DNA of 64,000 bases from UBA4615 sp046046245 (GTDB taxonomy: Bacteria > Pseudomonadota > Gammaproteobacteria > Burkholderiales > Burkholderiaceae_E), in the NCBI GenBank assembly GCA_046046245.1, contig JBJOKE010000042.1:1-64000 (forward strand), read 5' to 3'. The notes under the pieces are model-generated. The model made no database searches, had not been told where the DNA came from, and saw nothing but the letters and a program-made list of their open reading frames with translations. Of this stretch, positions 7,886-16,242 are shown in pieces; position 1 is the first letter of the stretch; the number at the start of each line of letters is the position of its first letter. A program made the position numbers and the translations under genes.

Positions 7886-9457
7886 TCAGGCGACGCCGCG
7901 CGCCGCGCCGCTCCAGTAGCGCGCCCGCAGCGCCTTCTTGTCCGGCTTGCCCAGCCCGGTGACCGGCAGCGCGTCGACGAAGTCCACCGTCTTGGGCGCC
8001 TGCACCGGCCCCTTGCGCTCGCGCACCAGCGCGATCAGCTCGGCGGCGTCCGCGGTCGCGCCCGGCCGCAGCACGACCACCGCCTTCACGGCCTCGCCCC
8101 AGGTCGGATCGGGCACGCCGATGACGCCCGCGGCCGCGACCGCCGGATGCCCGGTCAGCACATCCTCGACCTCGCGGGGGAACACGTTGAAGCCGCCGCT
8201 GACGATCATGTCCTTGCTGCGGTCGACGATGTAGAGGAAGCCGTCGGCGTCGCGCCGCGCGAGGTCGCCGGTGTGCAGCCAGCCGTGGCGGAACGCCTGC
8301 GCGGTCTCCTCGGGCCGGTTCCAGTAGCCGGCCATCACCAGCGGTCCGCGCACGCAGATCTCGCCGACCTCGCCGTCGGGCACCTCGCGACCGTCCTCGT
8401 CGAGCAGCGCGACGCGGATCGGGCCGATCGGCACGCCGCAGGAGGCGAGCCGCTCCGGATGACGGTCCGGGTCGTGGTCGACCCGGCGCAGCACGGTGAT
8501 GCAGTTCGGCGCCTCGGTCTGGCCGTAGAGCTGCATGAAGCGAGGGCCGTAGCGGCGCACCGCCTCGGCGAGTCGCGCAGGCGCGATCGGCGAGGCGCCG
8601 TAGATCATCGTCTCCAGGCCGCCGAGCGCGTCGGCCCCGAGCGCCGGGTCATCGAGCAGGCGGTAGAGCATCGTCGGCACCACGAAGCTCATCGTCGCGC
8701 GGTGTTCGCGGACCAGCCGCGCGAAGCGCGCCGGCTCGAAGCCGCGTGCGACGATCACCGTTCCCGAGCGCAGCAGCACCGGCAGCACGATCGCGCCGGC
8801 CGCATGGGTGATCGGCGTGATCGCGAGGAACCGCGGCTCGGCGGGCCAGTCCCATTCGGCGAGCTCGCTCATCACCATCGTCGCGCGCACGCGGTGCGTC
8901 GACATCACGCCCTTCGGCCGGCCTGAGGTGCCGCCGGTGTAGGTGAGGTTGCAGACGTCGTCGGCGCGGGCGCGCGAGACCAGCGGCGCGGGCACGCGCG
9001 TGGCGGCCTCGGCCAGCAGGTCCGGCGCGACCGGCGACGGGCCGAGTGCGAGCAGCACCAGTCCCGGCCGGCGCGCGGCGAGCCGTGCCGCGCGTTCGCC
9101 GTGCGCGCCCGGATCGAACACCAGCGTGCCGACGCCGGCGTCGGCGAGGATCCAGTCGTGGTCGTCCTCGGAGCCGAGCGGGTGCATCGCGGTCGCGCGC
9201 AGCCCGATCAGGTTAGCGGCCGACGATGCGATCCACGCGTCGACGCGGTTGTCCGACAGCGTGGCGATCGCATCGCCACGGCGCAGGCCGCGCGCCTCGA
9301 GGGCCTGCGCGACGCCCGAGAGCCGCGCCCCGAGCGCGCGATAGCTCAGCGTCGCGCCGTCGGCATCGACGAACGCGATGCGGTCGCCGCCGCGCTCGAC
9401 CGCGCGCCGCAGCAGGTCGCCGACGGTGCAGCCGTCGTACAGGTCGTCAGGGGCCAT
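7886..9457 (-). CDS. Acyl-CoA synthetase (AMP-forming acid-CoA ligase)
   Basis: 523 residues of the ANL adenylating family. Visible motifs are the P-loop YTGGTSGRPKG, A5 MQLYGQTEAPN, A7 GWLHTGDLARRD, A8 DRSKDMIVSGGFNVFPREVE, and A10 PVTGLGKPDKKALR with the catalytic Lys. The enzyme activates a carboxylic acid to its acyl-AMP and then acyl-CoA. The chain is of the medium/long-chain FadD13-like type, but the substrate is not readable. It stands alone on the minus strand, between the lysR gene and a GNAT gene; nothing adjacent fixes its pathway. Confidence 0.85.
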   Translation of the reverse strand: MAPDDLYDGCTVGDLLRRAVERGGDRIAFVDADGATLSYRALGARLSGVAQALEARGLRRGDAIATLSDNRVDAWIASSAANLIGLRATAMHPLGSEDDHDWILADAGVGTLVFDPGAHGERAARLAARRPGLVLLALGPSPVAPDLLAEAATRVPAPLVSRARADDVCNLTYTGGTSGRPKGVMSTHRVRATMVMSELAEWDWPAEPRFLAITPITHAAGAIVLPVLLRSGTVIVARGFEPARFARLVREHRATMSFVVPTMLYRLLDDPALGADALGGLETMIYGASPIAPARLAEAVRRYGPRFMQLYGQTEAPNCITVLRRVDHDPDRHPERLASCGVPIGPIRVALLDEDGREVPDGEVGEICVRGPLVMAGYWNRPEETAQAFRHGWLHTGDLARRDADGFLYIVDRSKDMIVSGGFNVFPREVEDVLTGHPAVAAAGVIGVPDPTWGEAVKAVVVLRPGATADAAELIALVRERKGPVQAPKTVDFVDALPVTGLGKPDKKALRARYWSGAARGVA

Positions 9458-9542
9458 GGTCTGCTCCTGTGCCGGGCGGCACCGCTGCGCGGCGCGTCCG
9501 GTCTCGTGGGGTGTCGCCGGCCGCGAGCCGCGGCCGCGCGGG

Positions 9543-10073
9543 TCAACGGTCGGCCGGCGCGCGGTCGGCCGGGCCGAGTTCCTTCTGCATGATCACCGTG
9601 TCCAGCCAGCGGTCGAACTTCCAGCCGGTGGCGCGCATCGTGCCCGCGAAGCGGAAGCCGCAGGACGCGTGCAGCGCGATCGAGCCGGTGTTCGCGCTGT
9701 CGCCGATCACCGCCAGCATCTGCCGGCAGCCGGCGTGCTCGCAGCGCGCGACCAGCTCGCGCAGCAGCACGCGGCCCAGGCCGCGGCCGCGGGCGTCGTC
9801 GGCCACGTAGATCGAGTTCTCGACGGTGAAGCGGTAGGCCGGCCGGGTACGGAAGAAGTTCGCGTAGGCGTAGCCGACGACGCGTCCGCCCGCCTCGGCG
9901 ACGAGGTAGGGGAAGCCGTTCTTCAGCACGTCGGCGCGGCGCGCGCGCATCTCGTCGACGGAGGGCGGCTCGAGTTCGAACGAGCCGGTACCGTGCCGGA
10001 CGTGGTGGGCGTAGATGGCCTGGATCGCGGCGACGTCGTCGTCGCGGCTGTCGCGGAGGGTGGGGGCGTCCAT
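9543..10073 (-). CDS. GNAT N-acetyltransferase, phosphinothricin acetyltransferase-like
   Basis: 176 residues with the Pat/Bar-type GNAT pattern: an N-terminal IYAHHVRHGTGSFE, then VVGYAYANFFRTRPAYRFTVENSIYV, the acetyl-CoA P-loop DDARGRGLGRVLLREL, and a C-terminal NTGSIALHASCGFRFAGTM. Such enzymes acetylate small amines (phosphinothricin, methionine sulfoximine and related compounds). It is the closest gene to the divergent small secreted protein at 10156, but there is no obvious functional link. Confidence 0.85.
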   Translation of the reverse strand: MDAPTLRDSRDDDVAAIQAIYAHHVRHGTGSFELEPPSVDEMRARRADVLKNGFPYLVAEAGGRVVGYAYANFFRTRPAYRFTVENSIYVADDARGRGLGRVLLRELVARCEHAGCRQMLAVIGDSANTGSIALHASCGFRFAGTMRATGWKFDRWLDTVIMQKELGPADRAPADR

Positions 10074-10155
10074 CCGGCCGAGTCTAGCGGAGGACGGCCG
10101 CGGCGGCGGCCGTGGCAGGATCCTCCGGTCCGTCCTTTCCTCGCAGGAGACCCCC

Positions 10156-10485
10156 GTGATCCCGTCCGCGCCCCTTGCCGCCCTGCTCGCCGCGGCGCTG
10201 CTCGCGGTCCTGTCGCCGCCGGCCGAGGCCGGGCCGACCCCGCAGCCGCTCGCGAAGACCGGCCCGTGCCCCAGCGGGTACTCGAGTTCGGGCGCCTACT
10301 GCACCCCGGGCCCGAACGCGCGCTTCGCCGTGCCGCGCAACGGCGGCCCCTGCCCCAGCGGCTACGCGAGCAGCGGCGACTACTGCCTGGCATCGTCGGT
10401 CGAGGCGCGGCTCGCTGTTCCGAAGACCGGTCCCTGCCCGTCCGGCTACGCCAGCAGCGGCGCACACTGCCTGTCCACCCGCTGA
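10156..10485 (+). CDS. Small secreted Cys-repeat protein
   Basis: 109 residues from a GTG at 10156 preceded by AGGAGA (10145-10150). This start puts a typical Sec signal peptide at the N terminus (LAALLAAALLAVLSPPAEAG); the frame is open farther upstream but that part lies in the GNAT gene. The mature part is three near-identical repeats, each CPSGY-(S/A)-SSG-x-(Y/H)-C, spaced about 30 residues apart and joined by linkers such as AVPKTGP. Each repeat has two Cys, compatible with one disulfide per repeat in the periplasm or outside the cell. I do not recognise a named family. It has its own likely promoter upstream, divergent from the GNAT gene. Confidence 0.7.
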   Translation: MIPSAPLAALLAAALLAVLSPPAEAGPTPQPLAKTGPCPSGYSSSGAYCTPGPNARFAVPRNGGPCPSGYASSGDYCLASSVEARLAVPKTGPCPSGYASSGAHCLSTR

Positions 10486-10499
10486 CCGCCGCCGCGCCG

Positions 10500-11108
10500 A
10501 TGCCGCACCCGCTCGTCTACCGCTTCGAGGGCATCACCCCGGTGATCCACCCCGAGGCCTTCGTCCACCCCAGCGCCGTGCTGATCGGCGACGTGATCGT
10601 CGGCGCGCGCTGCTACGTGGGCGCCAACGCGACGATGCGCGGCGACTTCGGCCGGATCGTGCTCGAGGACGGCGCGAACCTGCAGGACAACTGCGTGGTC
10701 CATTCGCTGCCCGACTTCGACACGGTGATGGAGGCCGACAGCCACATCGGCCACGGCGCGGTGATCCACGGCTGCCGGATCGGCCGCGACGCGCTGGTCG
10801 GCATGAACGCGGTGGTGATGGACCGAGCGGTGGTCGGCGAGCAGGCGGTGGTCGCCGCGATGTCGTTCGTGAAGATCGGCGGCCGCGTGCCGCCGCGCAC
10901 CCTCGTGGCCGGCGTGCCGGCGAAGGTGGTGCGCGAGCTCGACGAGGCCGCGGTCCGCGGCAAGCACGCCGGCACGCTGCTCTACCAGGAGCTCGCCGCC
11001 CGCAGCGCCGCGACGATGGCCGCGGTGCCCGCGCTGCCGGCCGCCGAGCCGGGGCGCGCCCGCAGCGACTGGACCGAGGCCTTCGCGCGGCTGGGCATCG
11101 AGCCCTGA
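10500..11108 (+). CDS. paaY: PaaY-like hexapeptide-repeat protein (gamma-carbonic-anhydrase fold)
   Basis: 202 residues of left-handed beta-helix hexapeptide repeats (VHPSAVLIGDVIVGARCYVGANATMRGD and onward). It has the metal-ligand His residues typical of the PaaY/CaiE/gamma-CA group (VVHSL, HIGHGAVIHGC) and the conserved C-terminal helix region (AGVPAKVVRELDE, then GTLLYQELAARS). PaaY is reported as a thioesterase accessory protein of phenylacetate degradation; CaiE is its carnitine-operon relative. No other paa gene lies nearby, so the pathway role is uncertain even though the family call is firm. The start ATG is 14 bases after the preceding stop. Confidence 0.8.
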   Translation: MPHPLVYRFEGITPVIHPEAFVHPSAVLIGDVIVGARCYVGANATMRGDFGRIVLEDGANLQDNCVVHSLPDFDTVMEADSHIGHGAVIHGCRIGRDALVGMNAVVMDRAVVGEQAVVAAMSFVKIGGRVPPRTLVAGVPAKVVRELDEAAVRGKHAGTLLYQELAARSAATMAAVPALPAAEPGRARSDWTEAFARLGIEP

Positions 11109-11112
11109 GCGG

Positions 11113-11132
11113 GCGCCGGCCCGTGCCGGCGC
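11113..11132. terminator. Candidate bidirectional terminator hairpin
   Basis: Perfect 7-bp GC stem (GCGCCGG at 11113-11119, CCGGCGC at 11126-11132) with a 6-base loop, in the 33-bp gap between the convergent paaY and MBL-hydrolase genes. The position suits termination for both; the T run of a classical intrinsic terminator is missing. Confidence 0.4.
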
Positions 11133-11141
11133 TGCCGCGAC

Positions 11142-12053
11142 TCAGGCGTTGACCAGCAACCCGTCCTCGACCGTCGCCGCGCGCGCGCGCACCAGCTCGC
11201 GCACCGTCCAGTCGCTGAGCGCCTCGACCGACATCCCGAGGTAGCGGCGGTTCGCCTCCATCGTGACCCGCACGCCGGCCATCAGCGCCGGCACCTCGTC
11301 CATCGGGATCCGCTCGCGGTCGAGCAGGAGGTACTTCAGCAGCGCCTTCGCCGCGTAGCGGGCGTTGTTCGCCGGGTCGGCGGCCAGCCGCTCGAGGCGG
11401 TCGCGCGCGGTGCGCAGCGCACCCCGCACGTCGGTGAACATCGGGCCGTGGCCGGGCAGCACCAGCGCGACGTCGAGGGTGTCGATCCGCTCGAGGATCG
11501 CGCGCTGCTCGGCGACGCCCGACTCGCCCTCCAGCTCGGGGAAGAGGATGCCGAAGCCGTTCACCCACAGGGCGTCGGCCGAGATCAGCAGCCGCTCCGA
11601 CGGGCAGTGCAGCACCACCGAGTCCGGGTCGTGACCGGGGGCGGCGATCACGGTCCAGTCGAGGCCGCCGAGGCGCACCGTCGCGCCGTCCTCGAGCGTG
11701 CCGTCGAAGCCGAATCGGTCGCAGCGCTGGCCGGTCGCGTCGTAGGTGAGCCGGTCGTCCCAGTGGCGGACCGCGTCCGCGCTCGCCTCGGGGATCAGCG
11801 TGCGCGCGCCGTACGCCTGCTGCAGCGTCGCGTTGCCGCCGCAGTGGTCCGAGTGCAGGTGGGTGTTGACGACGAGCTCGAGCGGCCGTTCGCCGAGCGC
11901 GCGGCGCACGAGCGCGAGCGTGAGCTCGCGGTGCTTCACGTAGCCGGTGTCGACGAGCGCTGCCCGGTGGCCGTCGTCGAGCAGGATGCCGTTGGCCGAC
12001 AGCCAGTCGCGCTCGATGAATCGCACCGACGGCGGCAGTCGCGGCGGACTCAA
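11142..12053 (-). CDS. MBL-fold metallohydrolase
   Basis: About 303 residues of a metallo-beta-lactamase-fold hydrolase with the zinc signature THLHSDHCGG, a later His in APGHDPDSV, the Asp of LLISADALW and GHGPMF. I chose a TTG start at 12053, which overlaps the upstream stop as TTGA and has GAGGAA about ten bases upstream. A GTG at 12026 is an alternative giving 294 residues. The protein resembles the SoxH/hydroxyacylglutathione-hydrolase-like branch; the substrate is unknown. It is the last gene of a three-gene unit whose stops and starts all overlap by four bases. Confidence 0.8.
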   Translation of the reverse strand: MSPPRLPPSVRFIERDWLSANGILLDDGHRAALVDTGYVKHRELTLALVRRALGERPLELVVNTHLHSDHCGGNATLQQAYGARTLIPEASADAVRHWDDRLTYDATGQRCDRFGFDGTLEDGATVRLGGLDWTVIAAPGHDPDSVVLHCPSERLLISADALWVNGFGILFPELEGESGVAEQRAILERIDTLDVALVLPGHGPMFTDVRGALRTARDRLERLAADPANNARYAAKALLKYLLLDRERIPMDEVPALMAGVRVTMEANRRYLGMSVEALSDWTVRELVRARAATVEDGLLVNA

Positions 12054-12511
12054 CGCAGGTGTTCCTCGGGCGCGGTCAGCAGCCTCGCGGCCTCGCGCAG
12101 GGCGTCGTCGAGCCGGCGGTCGCCGCTGTAGAACACGCGGGCGCGGCCGAAGCCGGTCGACACCATCAGCCGCGGCGACATCGGCATCGCCACGAAGCGC
12201 ACCTTGACCACCTCGGCCCAGGCGACCTCCCGACCGAGCCAGCCGAGCTGCCGGACGCCCGTCGCGTCGACCACGGTGCGGCCGAACAGGATCATCGGCA
12301 TCGGCCACAGCAGCGCCAGCGCGACGATCGCGGCCGCGCCGACGCGCGTCGGATCCCAGGCCGCGCCCGCGTCGACGATCACGCTGCGCGCGCCCCAGCC
12401 GAGCAGCGCGACCACCAGGGCGGCCGCGACCGCGCGTGTCGCCGGCCGGTAGGTCGGACCGGAGACGGGCTGCGCGAACGTGCGCGCGAGTGCGGCGAGC
12501 CTCGGACTCAT
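12050..12511 (-). CDS. Small membrane protein with PH-like cytoplasmic domain
   Basis: 153 residues. Two hydrophobic segments (AVAAALVVALLGWGA and AAAIVALALLWPMPMILFG) are followed by a soluble part (RTVVDATGVRQLGWLGREVAWAEVVKVRF onward) with the strand pattern of a bacterial PH-like domain: a 'W-x-E-V' step, then beta strands and a C-terminal helix. No enzyme motif is visible. The ATG overlaps the upstream stop by four bases and its own stop overlaps the MBL gene start, so all three are probably co-translated. Function unknown. Confidence 0.7.
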   Translation of the reverse strand: MSPRLAALARTFAQPVSGPTYRPATRAVAAALVVALLGWGARSVIVDAGAAWDPTRVGAAAIVALALLWPMPMILFGRTVVDATGVRQLGWLGREVAWAEVVKVRFVAMPMSPRLMVSTGFGRARVFYSGDRRLDDALREAARLLTAPEEHLR

Positions 12512-13143
12512 CGCGGCACGCGATGGACGCCGTCGGGCAGCGCCTCGGCCCGGCGCATCGCCGGCGCGTCGAACATCGGATCCCCGCCCAGGTAGGCGAT
12601 CGCGGCATCGGTCATGTCGAAGCCCCAGAACAGCTGGTCGTCGACCGCGAGGGTCGGCACGCCGAACGCGCCGATCGCGATCGCCTCCTCGGTGTTCCGG
12701 CGCAGCGTCTCCTTGACCTCGCTGCGCGCGATCTCGGCCTCCGGGTCGTCGACGCCGAGGGACGTGCAGAGCGACGCCCACGCGTCCTCGTCGGTCGGCA
12801 GGTGCCCGTCGACCCAGACGTGCCGGAACAGCGCCCGGACCGCCTCCGGGTCGTCGCCGAGCGCGATCGACAGCCGAAGCATCGGCAGCGGGTTGAACGG
12901 ATGCGCGGGCGGCAGCTTCAGCTCGATGCCGTGGCGGTGGGCCAGCCAGACCACCTGCCGGAAGGTCTGCACCTTCTTCGCCGGGATCTCGGCCGGGCCC
13001 TTCTGACCGTGGTGGTTCAGCAGGGCCGCGAAGAGGACCGGCCGGTACTCGATCCGCGCGAGCCCCTCGAAGCGCGCGAGCTGCGTGCTCTGCAGGTAGG
13101 CGTAGGGCGAGATGTAGTCGAAGTACCAGCGCAGGGCCTTCAC
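12508..13143 (-). CDS. 2-hydroxychromene-2-carboxylate isomerase-like (DsbA/kappa-GST fold)
   Basis: 211 residues with the HCCA isomerase/DsbA-like fold: an N-terminal WYFDYISPYAYL containing the catalytic-region Ser-Pro, the middle helical insertion (PFNPLPMLRLSIAL), and a C-terminal GAFGVPTLAVDDQLFWGFD with the cis-Pro. There is no CxxC, so it is not a disulfide oxidase. NahD-type enzymes act in naphthalene breakdown with glutathione, but members like this one are widespread outside aromatic gene clusters. It is the first gene of the overlapping three-gene unit. Confidence 0.8.
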   Translation of the reverse strand: MKALRWYFDYISPYAYLQSTQLARFEGLARIEYRPVLFAALLNHHGQKGPAEIPAKKVQTFRQVVWLAHRHGIELKLPPAHPFNPLPMLRLSIALGDDPEAVRALFRHVWVDGHLPTDEDAWASLCTSLGVDDPEAEIARSEVKETLRRNTEEAIAIGAFGVPTLAVDDQLFWGFDMTDAAIAYLGGDPMFDAPAMRRAEALPDGVHRVPR

Positions 13144-13189
13144 GGGCGGCGGCTCCCCGTCGGTGCCCGGTCGGCCGGCCGCGCCGCGG

Positions 13190-13420
13190 TCATCGCGCGG
13201 CGGCCTCGCGTCGGCGCGCGATCCGGCCCCAGGTCGCGAGGCGGTCGGCGTCGGTCATCGTGCCCCAGTCGGCGATCTCGTCGAGCGTGCGCTGGCAGCC
13301 CTCGCACAGCCCGCTGTCGGGGTCGATCCGGCAGACCGAGATGCAGGGCGAGCGCACGGGGCGCGTCGGGTCGTCGGCGGCGGGCGGCTCGGCGAAGCGG
13401 AACGGTACGGCGCGGGTCAT
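13190..13420 (-). CDS. DUF1289 small Cys-rich protein
   Basis: 76 residues with the DUF1289 pattern SPCISVC-RIDPDSGLCEGC-QRTLDEIADW, four Cys that probably bind a metal (zinc or Fe-S). The Arg-rich C terminus is also usual for the family. The start ATG at 13420 gives the normal length; the frame remains open upstream only as GC-rich background. Function is not established in the family. Confidence 0.85.
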   Translation of the reverse strand: MTRAVPFRFAEPPAADDPTRPVRSPCISVCRIDPDSGLCEGCQRTLDEIADWGTMTDADRLATWGRIARRREAAAR

Positions 13421-13476
13421 GGCGACGCCAAGTCTACCGGGCGGCGGCCGGCGCCGGCGCCACGCCCGCGCCGGTT

Positions 13477-13497
13477 CCGGGGGCGCTCCGCCCCCGG
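13477..13497. repeat. GC-rich hairpin between divergent DUF1289 and dppA-like genes
   Basis: A perfect 9-bp inverted repeat (13477-13485 and 13489-13497) with a CTC loop, followed by a partial third copy of the CCGGGGGCG motif near 13519. It sits between two divergent starts, so it is unlikely to end either gene; it looks like a REP-type intergenic element or an RNA hairpin in a 5' leader. Confidence 0.5.
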
Positions 13498-13637
13498 TGC
13501 CGCTCCGCGTCCGGGGGCGCGGGTTTGCGTTCGGCCGGGCTTTGTGCCTAGATTCGTCCCGCCGACGAAGCGCCGCGCACCCCCGCGCGAAGATCGAGAC
13601 GACACGCGCCGCCGGCCCCAGTGAGGAGAAGACCGCG

Positions 13638-15185
13638 ATGTCGATCCGCTTGCAGGCCGTCCGTGCGACCGCAGCCCTGGCCCTGTCGTTGCTGGCCGTC
13701 ACGGCCGCCGCCCAGAAACGCGGCGGCGACATCGTGATGGCGCAGCAGGCGCAGCCCCCGACCCTCGACGTGGCGACGACCACGGCCCAGGCGTCGCGCA
13801 ACATCGGGACCCACATCTTCGAGACGCTGGTCACGCGCGACGAGGCCGGCAACGTCATCAACGACCTCGCCGCGAAGATCGACGCGTCGCCCGACGGCCG
13901 CGTCTACACCTTCACGCTGCGCGAGGGCGTGCGCTTCCACAACGGCAAGGAGATGACCTCGGCCGACGTGAAGGCCTCGCTCGAGCGCTACGGCCGCGTC
14001 GGTGCGAGCCCGACGCTGAAGGAGGTCGAGTCGATCACCGCGCCCGCGAAGTACCAGGTCGTGGTCACGCTCAGGAAGCCCACGCCGAGCTTCATCGACA
14101 TGCTGTCGTCGCCGCGCGCGCCGGCCGCGATCATCCCCGCCGAGGAGGCCGGCAAGGACGCGGGCAAGATCGAGCTGATCGGCACCGGTCCCTTCCAGTT
14201 CGTCGAGTACAAGCCCGACAGCCACGTGAAGCTCAAGCGCTTCGACGGCTACGTGCCGAATCCGAACTTCAAGGCCGCCGACGGCTTCTCCGGGCGCAAG
14301 ACCGTCTGGGTCGACACCGCCACGATCCGCTTCGTGCCTGAGGGCGGGGCCCGCACCGCCGGCCTGCAGTCCGGCGAGTTCCACATCCTCGAGCAGATGC
14401 CCACCGACGCGGCCAAGCGCGCCGCCTCGAACGCCAGCGGCCCGATCCGCGCCCACCAGGCGATGCCCTGGGCGTTCCAGCTGCTGATCTTCAACGCGTC
14501 GCTGCCGCCCACGAACAACCTGAAGCTGCGTCAGGCGATGCAGGTCGGCCTCGACTACGAGGAGATCATGGCGATCTCCACCGACGGCTCGTACCGGATG
14601 ACCCACGGCTGGCAGCATCCGGGCACCGCGTACTTCGCCGGCGACGCGGGCAAGGACCGGTACAACATCGCCAACGTCGAGCGCGCGAAGCAGCTGGTCC
14701 GCGAATCCGGCTACAAGGGCGAGGAGCTGGTCATCTGGGCCGACTCGCAGTTCAAGAACCATCGCGACACCGCGGTCACCGCGGCCGAGCAGCTGAAGAA
14801 GATCGGCATCAACGCGTCGGTGAAGATCACCGACTGGCCGACCGCCTTCGCCGCGACCGCCAAGCCCGAGGGCTGGAACGCCTGGCCGCTGATGTTCGGC
14901 ATCGAGCCCTACGAGGGGCCGTACAACACCGCGAGCTTCTGGGTCGGCGACAGGGCCCGGCAGCAGGTGAAGGATCCTCAGATCGACGCGGCCTACGAAC
15001 GGCTGACCGGCTCGCCCGCGCTGGCCGACCGGCAGAAGGCCTTCGGCGAGTTCCAGCTGCGGATGACCGACCAGGCCTACGCGATCAAGCTCGGCGACGT
15101 CGGCATCTACCAGGCCACCCGCGCGAACGTGCGAGGCTACAAGCCGTATCGCGTGCCGCGGATGTGGGACGTCTGGTTCGAGTGA
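13638..15185 (+). CDS. ABC transporter substrate-binding protein, family 5 (DppA/OppA-like)
   Basis: 515 residues with a Sec signal peptide (RATAALALSLLAVTAAAQ) and the family-5 receptor start RGGDIVMAQQAQPPTLD. Typical motifs follow: DGRVYTFTLREGVRFHNGKEMTSADV and IELIGTGPFQFVEYKPD. A GAGGAGAA Shine-Dalgarno lies about seven bases upstream of the ATG. These proteins deliver di/oligopeptides, opines, nickel chelates or other amphipathic solutes to a DppBCDF-type channel. The ligand is not readable here. It is followed by the whole importer, so the unit is complete. Confidence 0.9.
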   Translation: MSIRLQAVRATAALALSLLAVTAAAQKRGGDIVMAQQAQPPTLDVATTTAQASRNIGTHIFETLVTRDEAGNVINDLAAKIDASPDGRVYTFTLREGVRFHNGKEMTSADVKASLERYGRVGASPTLKEVESITAPAKYQVVVTLRKPTPSFIDMLSSPRAPAAIIPAEEAGKDAGKIELIGTGPFQFVEYKPDSHVKLKRFDGYVPNPNFKAADGFSGRKTVWVDTATIRFVPEGGARTAGLQSGEFHILEQMPTDAAKRAASNASGPIRAHQAMPWAFQLLIFNASLPPTNNLKLRQAMQVGLDYEEIMAISTDGSYRMTHGWQHPGTAYFAGDAGKDRYNIANVERAKQLVRESGYKGEELVIWADSQFKNHRDTAVTAAEQLKKIGINASVKITDWPTAFAATAKPEGWNAWPLMFGIEPYEGPYNTASFWVGDRARQQVKDPQIDAAYERLTGSPALADRQKAFGEFQLRMTDQAYAIKLGDVGIYQATRANVRGYKPYRVPRMWDVWFE

Positions 15186-15248
15186 GCGCCGCGCGCGCCT
15201 GATCCACTCCGGTGTCGCCCGCGCGGGCGACACCCCTTCCGGCCTCGC

Positions 15249-16193
15249 ATGGGACGATTCCTCCGCCGCCGCCTCGCTTCGGCCCTGCTGGTGCTCGCGG
15301 TGGTGTCGGCCGCGTCGTTCGCGCTGATCTGGCTGGTGCCGGGCGATGTCGCGGCCTCGCTCGCCGACCCGGGCGCGTCGGCCGAGGAGATCGCGCGGAT
15401 CCGCGAGCGTCTCGGCCTCGACCGCCCGAAGCCGCAGCAGGTGCTGGACTTCTACCTCAACCTCGCGCGCGGCTCGCTCGGCGACTCCATCCTGCTGAAC
15501 CGGCCGGTGACCGCGGCGATCGCCGAGCGGCTGCCGGTGACGATGACGCTGGCCGCGCTGTCCTTCGCGCTGGCGCTGCTGATCGGCGTGGCGATCGGCA
15601 TCGTCGCCGCGACCCGCCATGGCCGCTGGATCGACCAGGTCGCGATGACCGTCGGCGTCGTCGGCCTGTCGATCCCCGAGTTCTGGCTGTCCCTGATGGC
15701 GATCCTGCTGTTCGCCGTGCACCTGAACTGGCTGCCGGCGAGCGGCTTCGTGCCGATCGGCGAGAGCGTGTCCGGCTGGGCGCGGTCGCTCGTGCTGCCG
15801 GTCTCGGTGCTCGCGATCACCCAGGTGGGGCTCGTGGCGCGGATGACCCGCTCGGCGATGCTCGAGGTGCTCGGTCTGGACTACGTGCGGACCGCGCGCG
15901 CGAAGGGGCTGCCCGCGTCGTGGGTCGTCCTCAAGCACGCGTTCCGCAACGCGATGATCCCCGTGCTGACGGTGGCCGGCGTGATCTTCGGCGTCCTGCT
16001 GGGCGGCGCGGTGGTGGTCGAGCAGGTGTTCGCGCTGCCCGGCGTGGGGCGGCTGATCATCGACGGCGTGCTGCGGCGCGACTACCCCGTGATCCAGGGC
16101 GGGCTGCTGTTCCTCGCGGCGATCTACGTCGCGGTGAACCTCGCGGTGGACCTGGCGTACGGGGCGATCGATCCGCGGGTGAGGGTGCGGTGA
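15249..16193 (+). CDS. ABC transporter permease, DppB-like
   Basis: 314 residues with six membrane helices, the N-terminal RFLRRRLASALLVLAVVSAASF of DppB-type permeases, and the EAA loop (YVRTARAKGLPASWVVLKHAFRNAMIPV). The periplasmic SLGDSILLNRPV motif is also characteristic. It forms the membrane channel with the DppC-like protein downstream. Confidence 0.92.
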   Translation: MGRFLRRRLASALLVLAVVSAASFALIWLVPGDVAASLADPGASAEEIARIRERLGLDRPKPQQVLDFYLNLARGSLGDSILLNRPVTAAIAERLPVTMTLAALSFALALLIGVAIGIVAATRHGRWIDQVAMTVGVVGLSIPEFWLSLMAILLFAVHLNWLPASGFVPIGESVSGWARSLVLPVSVLAITQVGLVARMTRSAMLEVLGLDYVRTARAKGLPASWVVLKHAFRNAMIPVLTVAGVIFGVLLGGAVVVEQVFALPGVGRLIIDGVLRRDYPVIQGGLLFLAAIYVAVNLAVDLAYGAIDPRVRVR

Positions 16194-16242
16194 GCGGCGC
16201 GCTCCCGGCGGCTGCCGCCGCGGTCTCGCACGGGGTGCCGAG

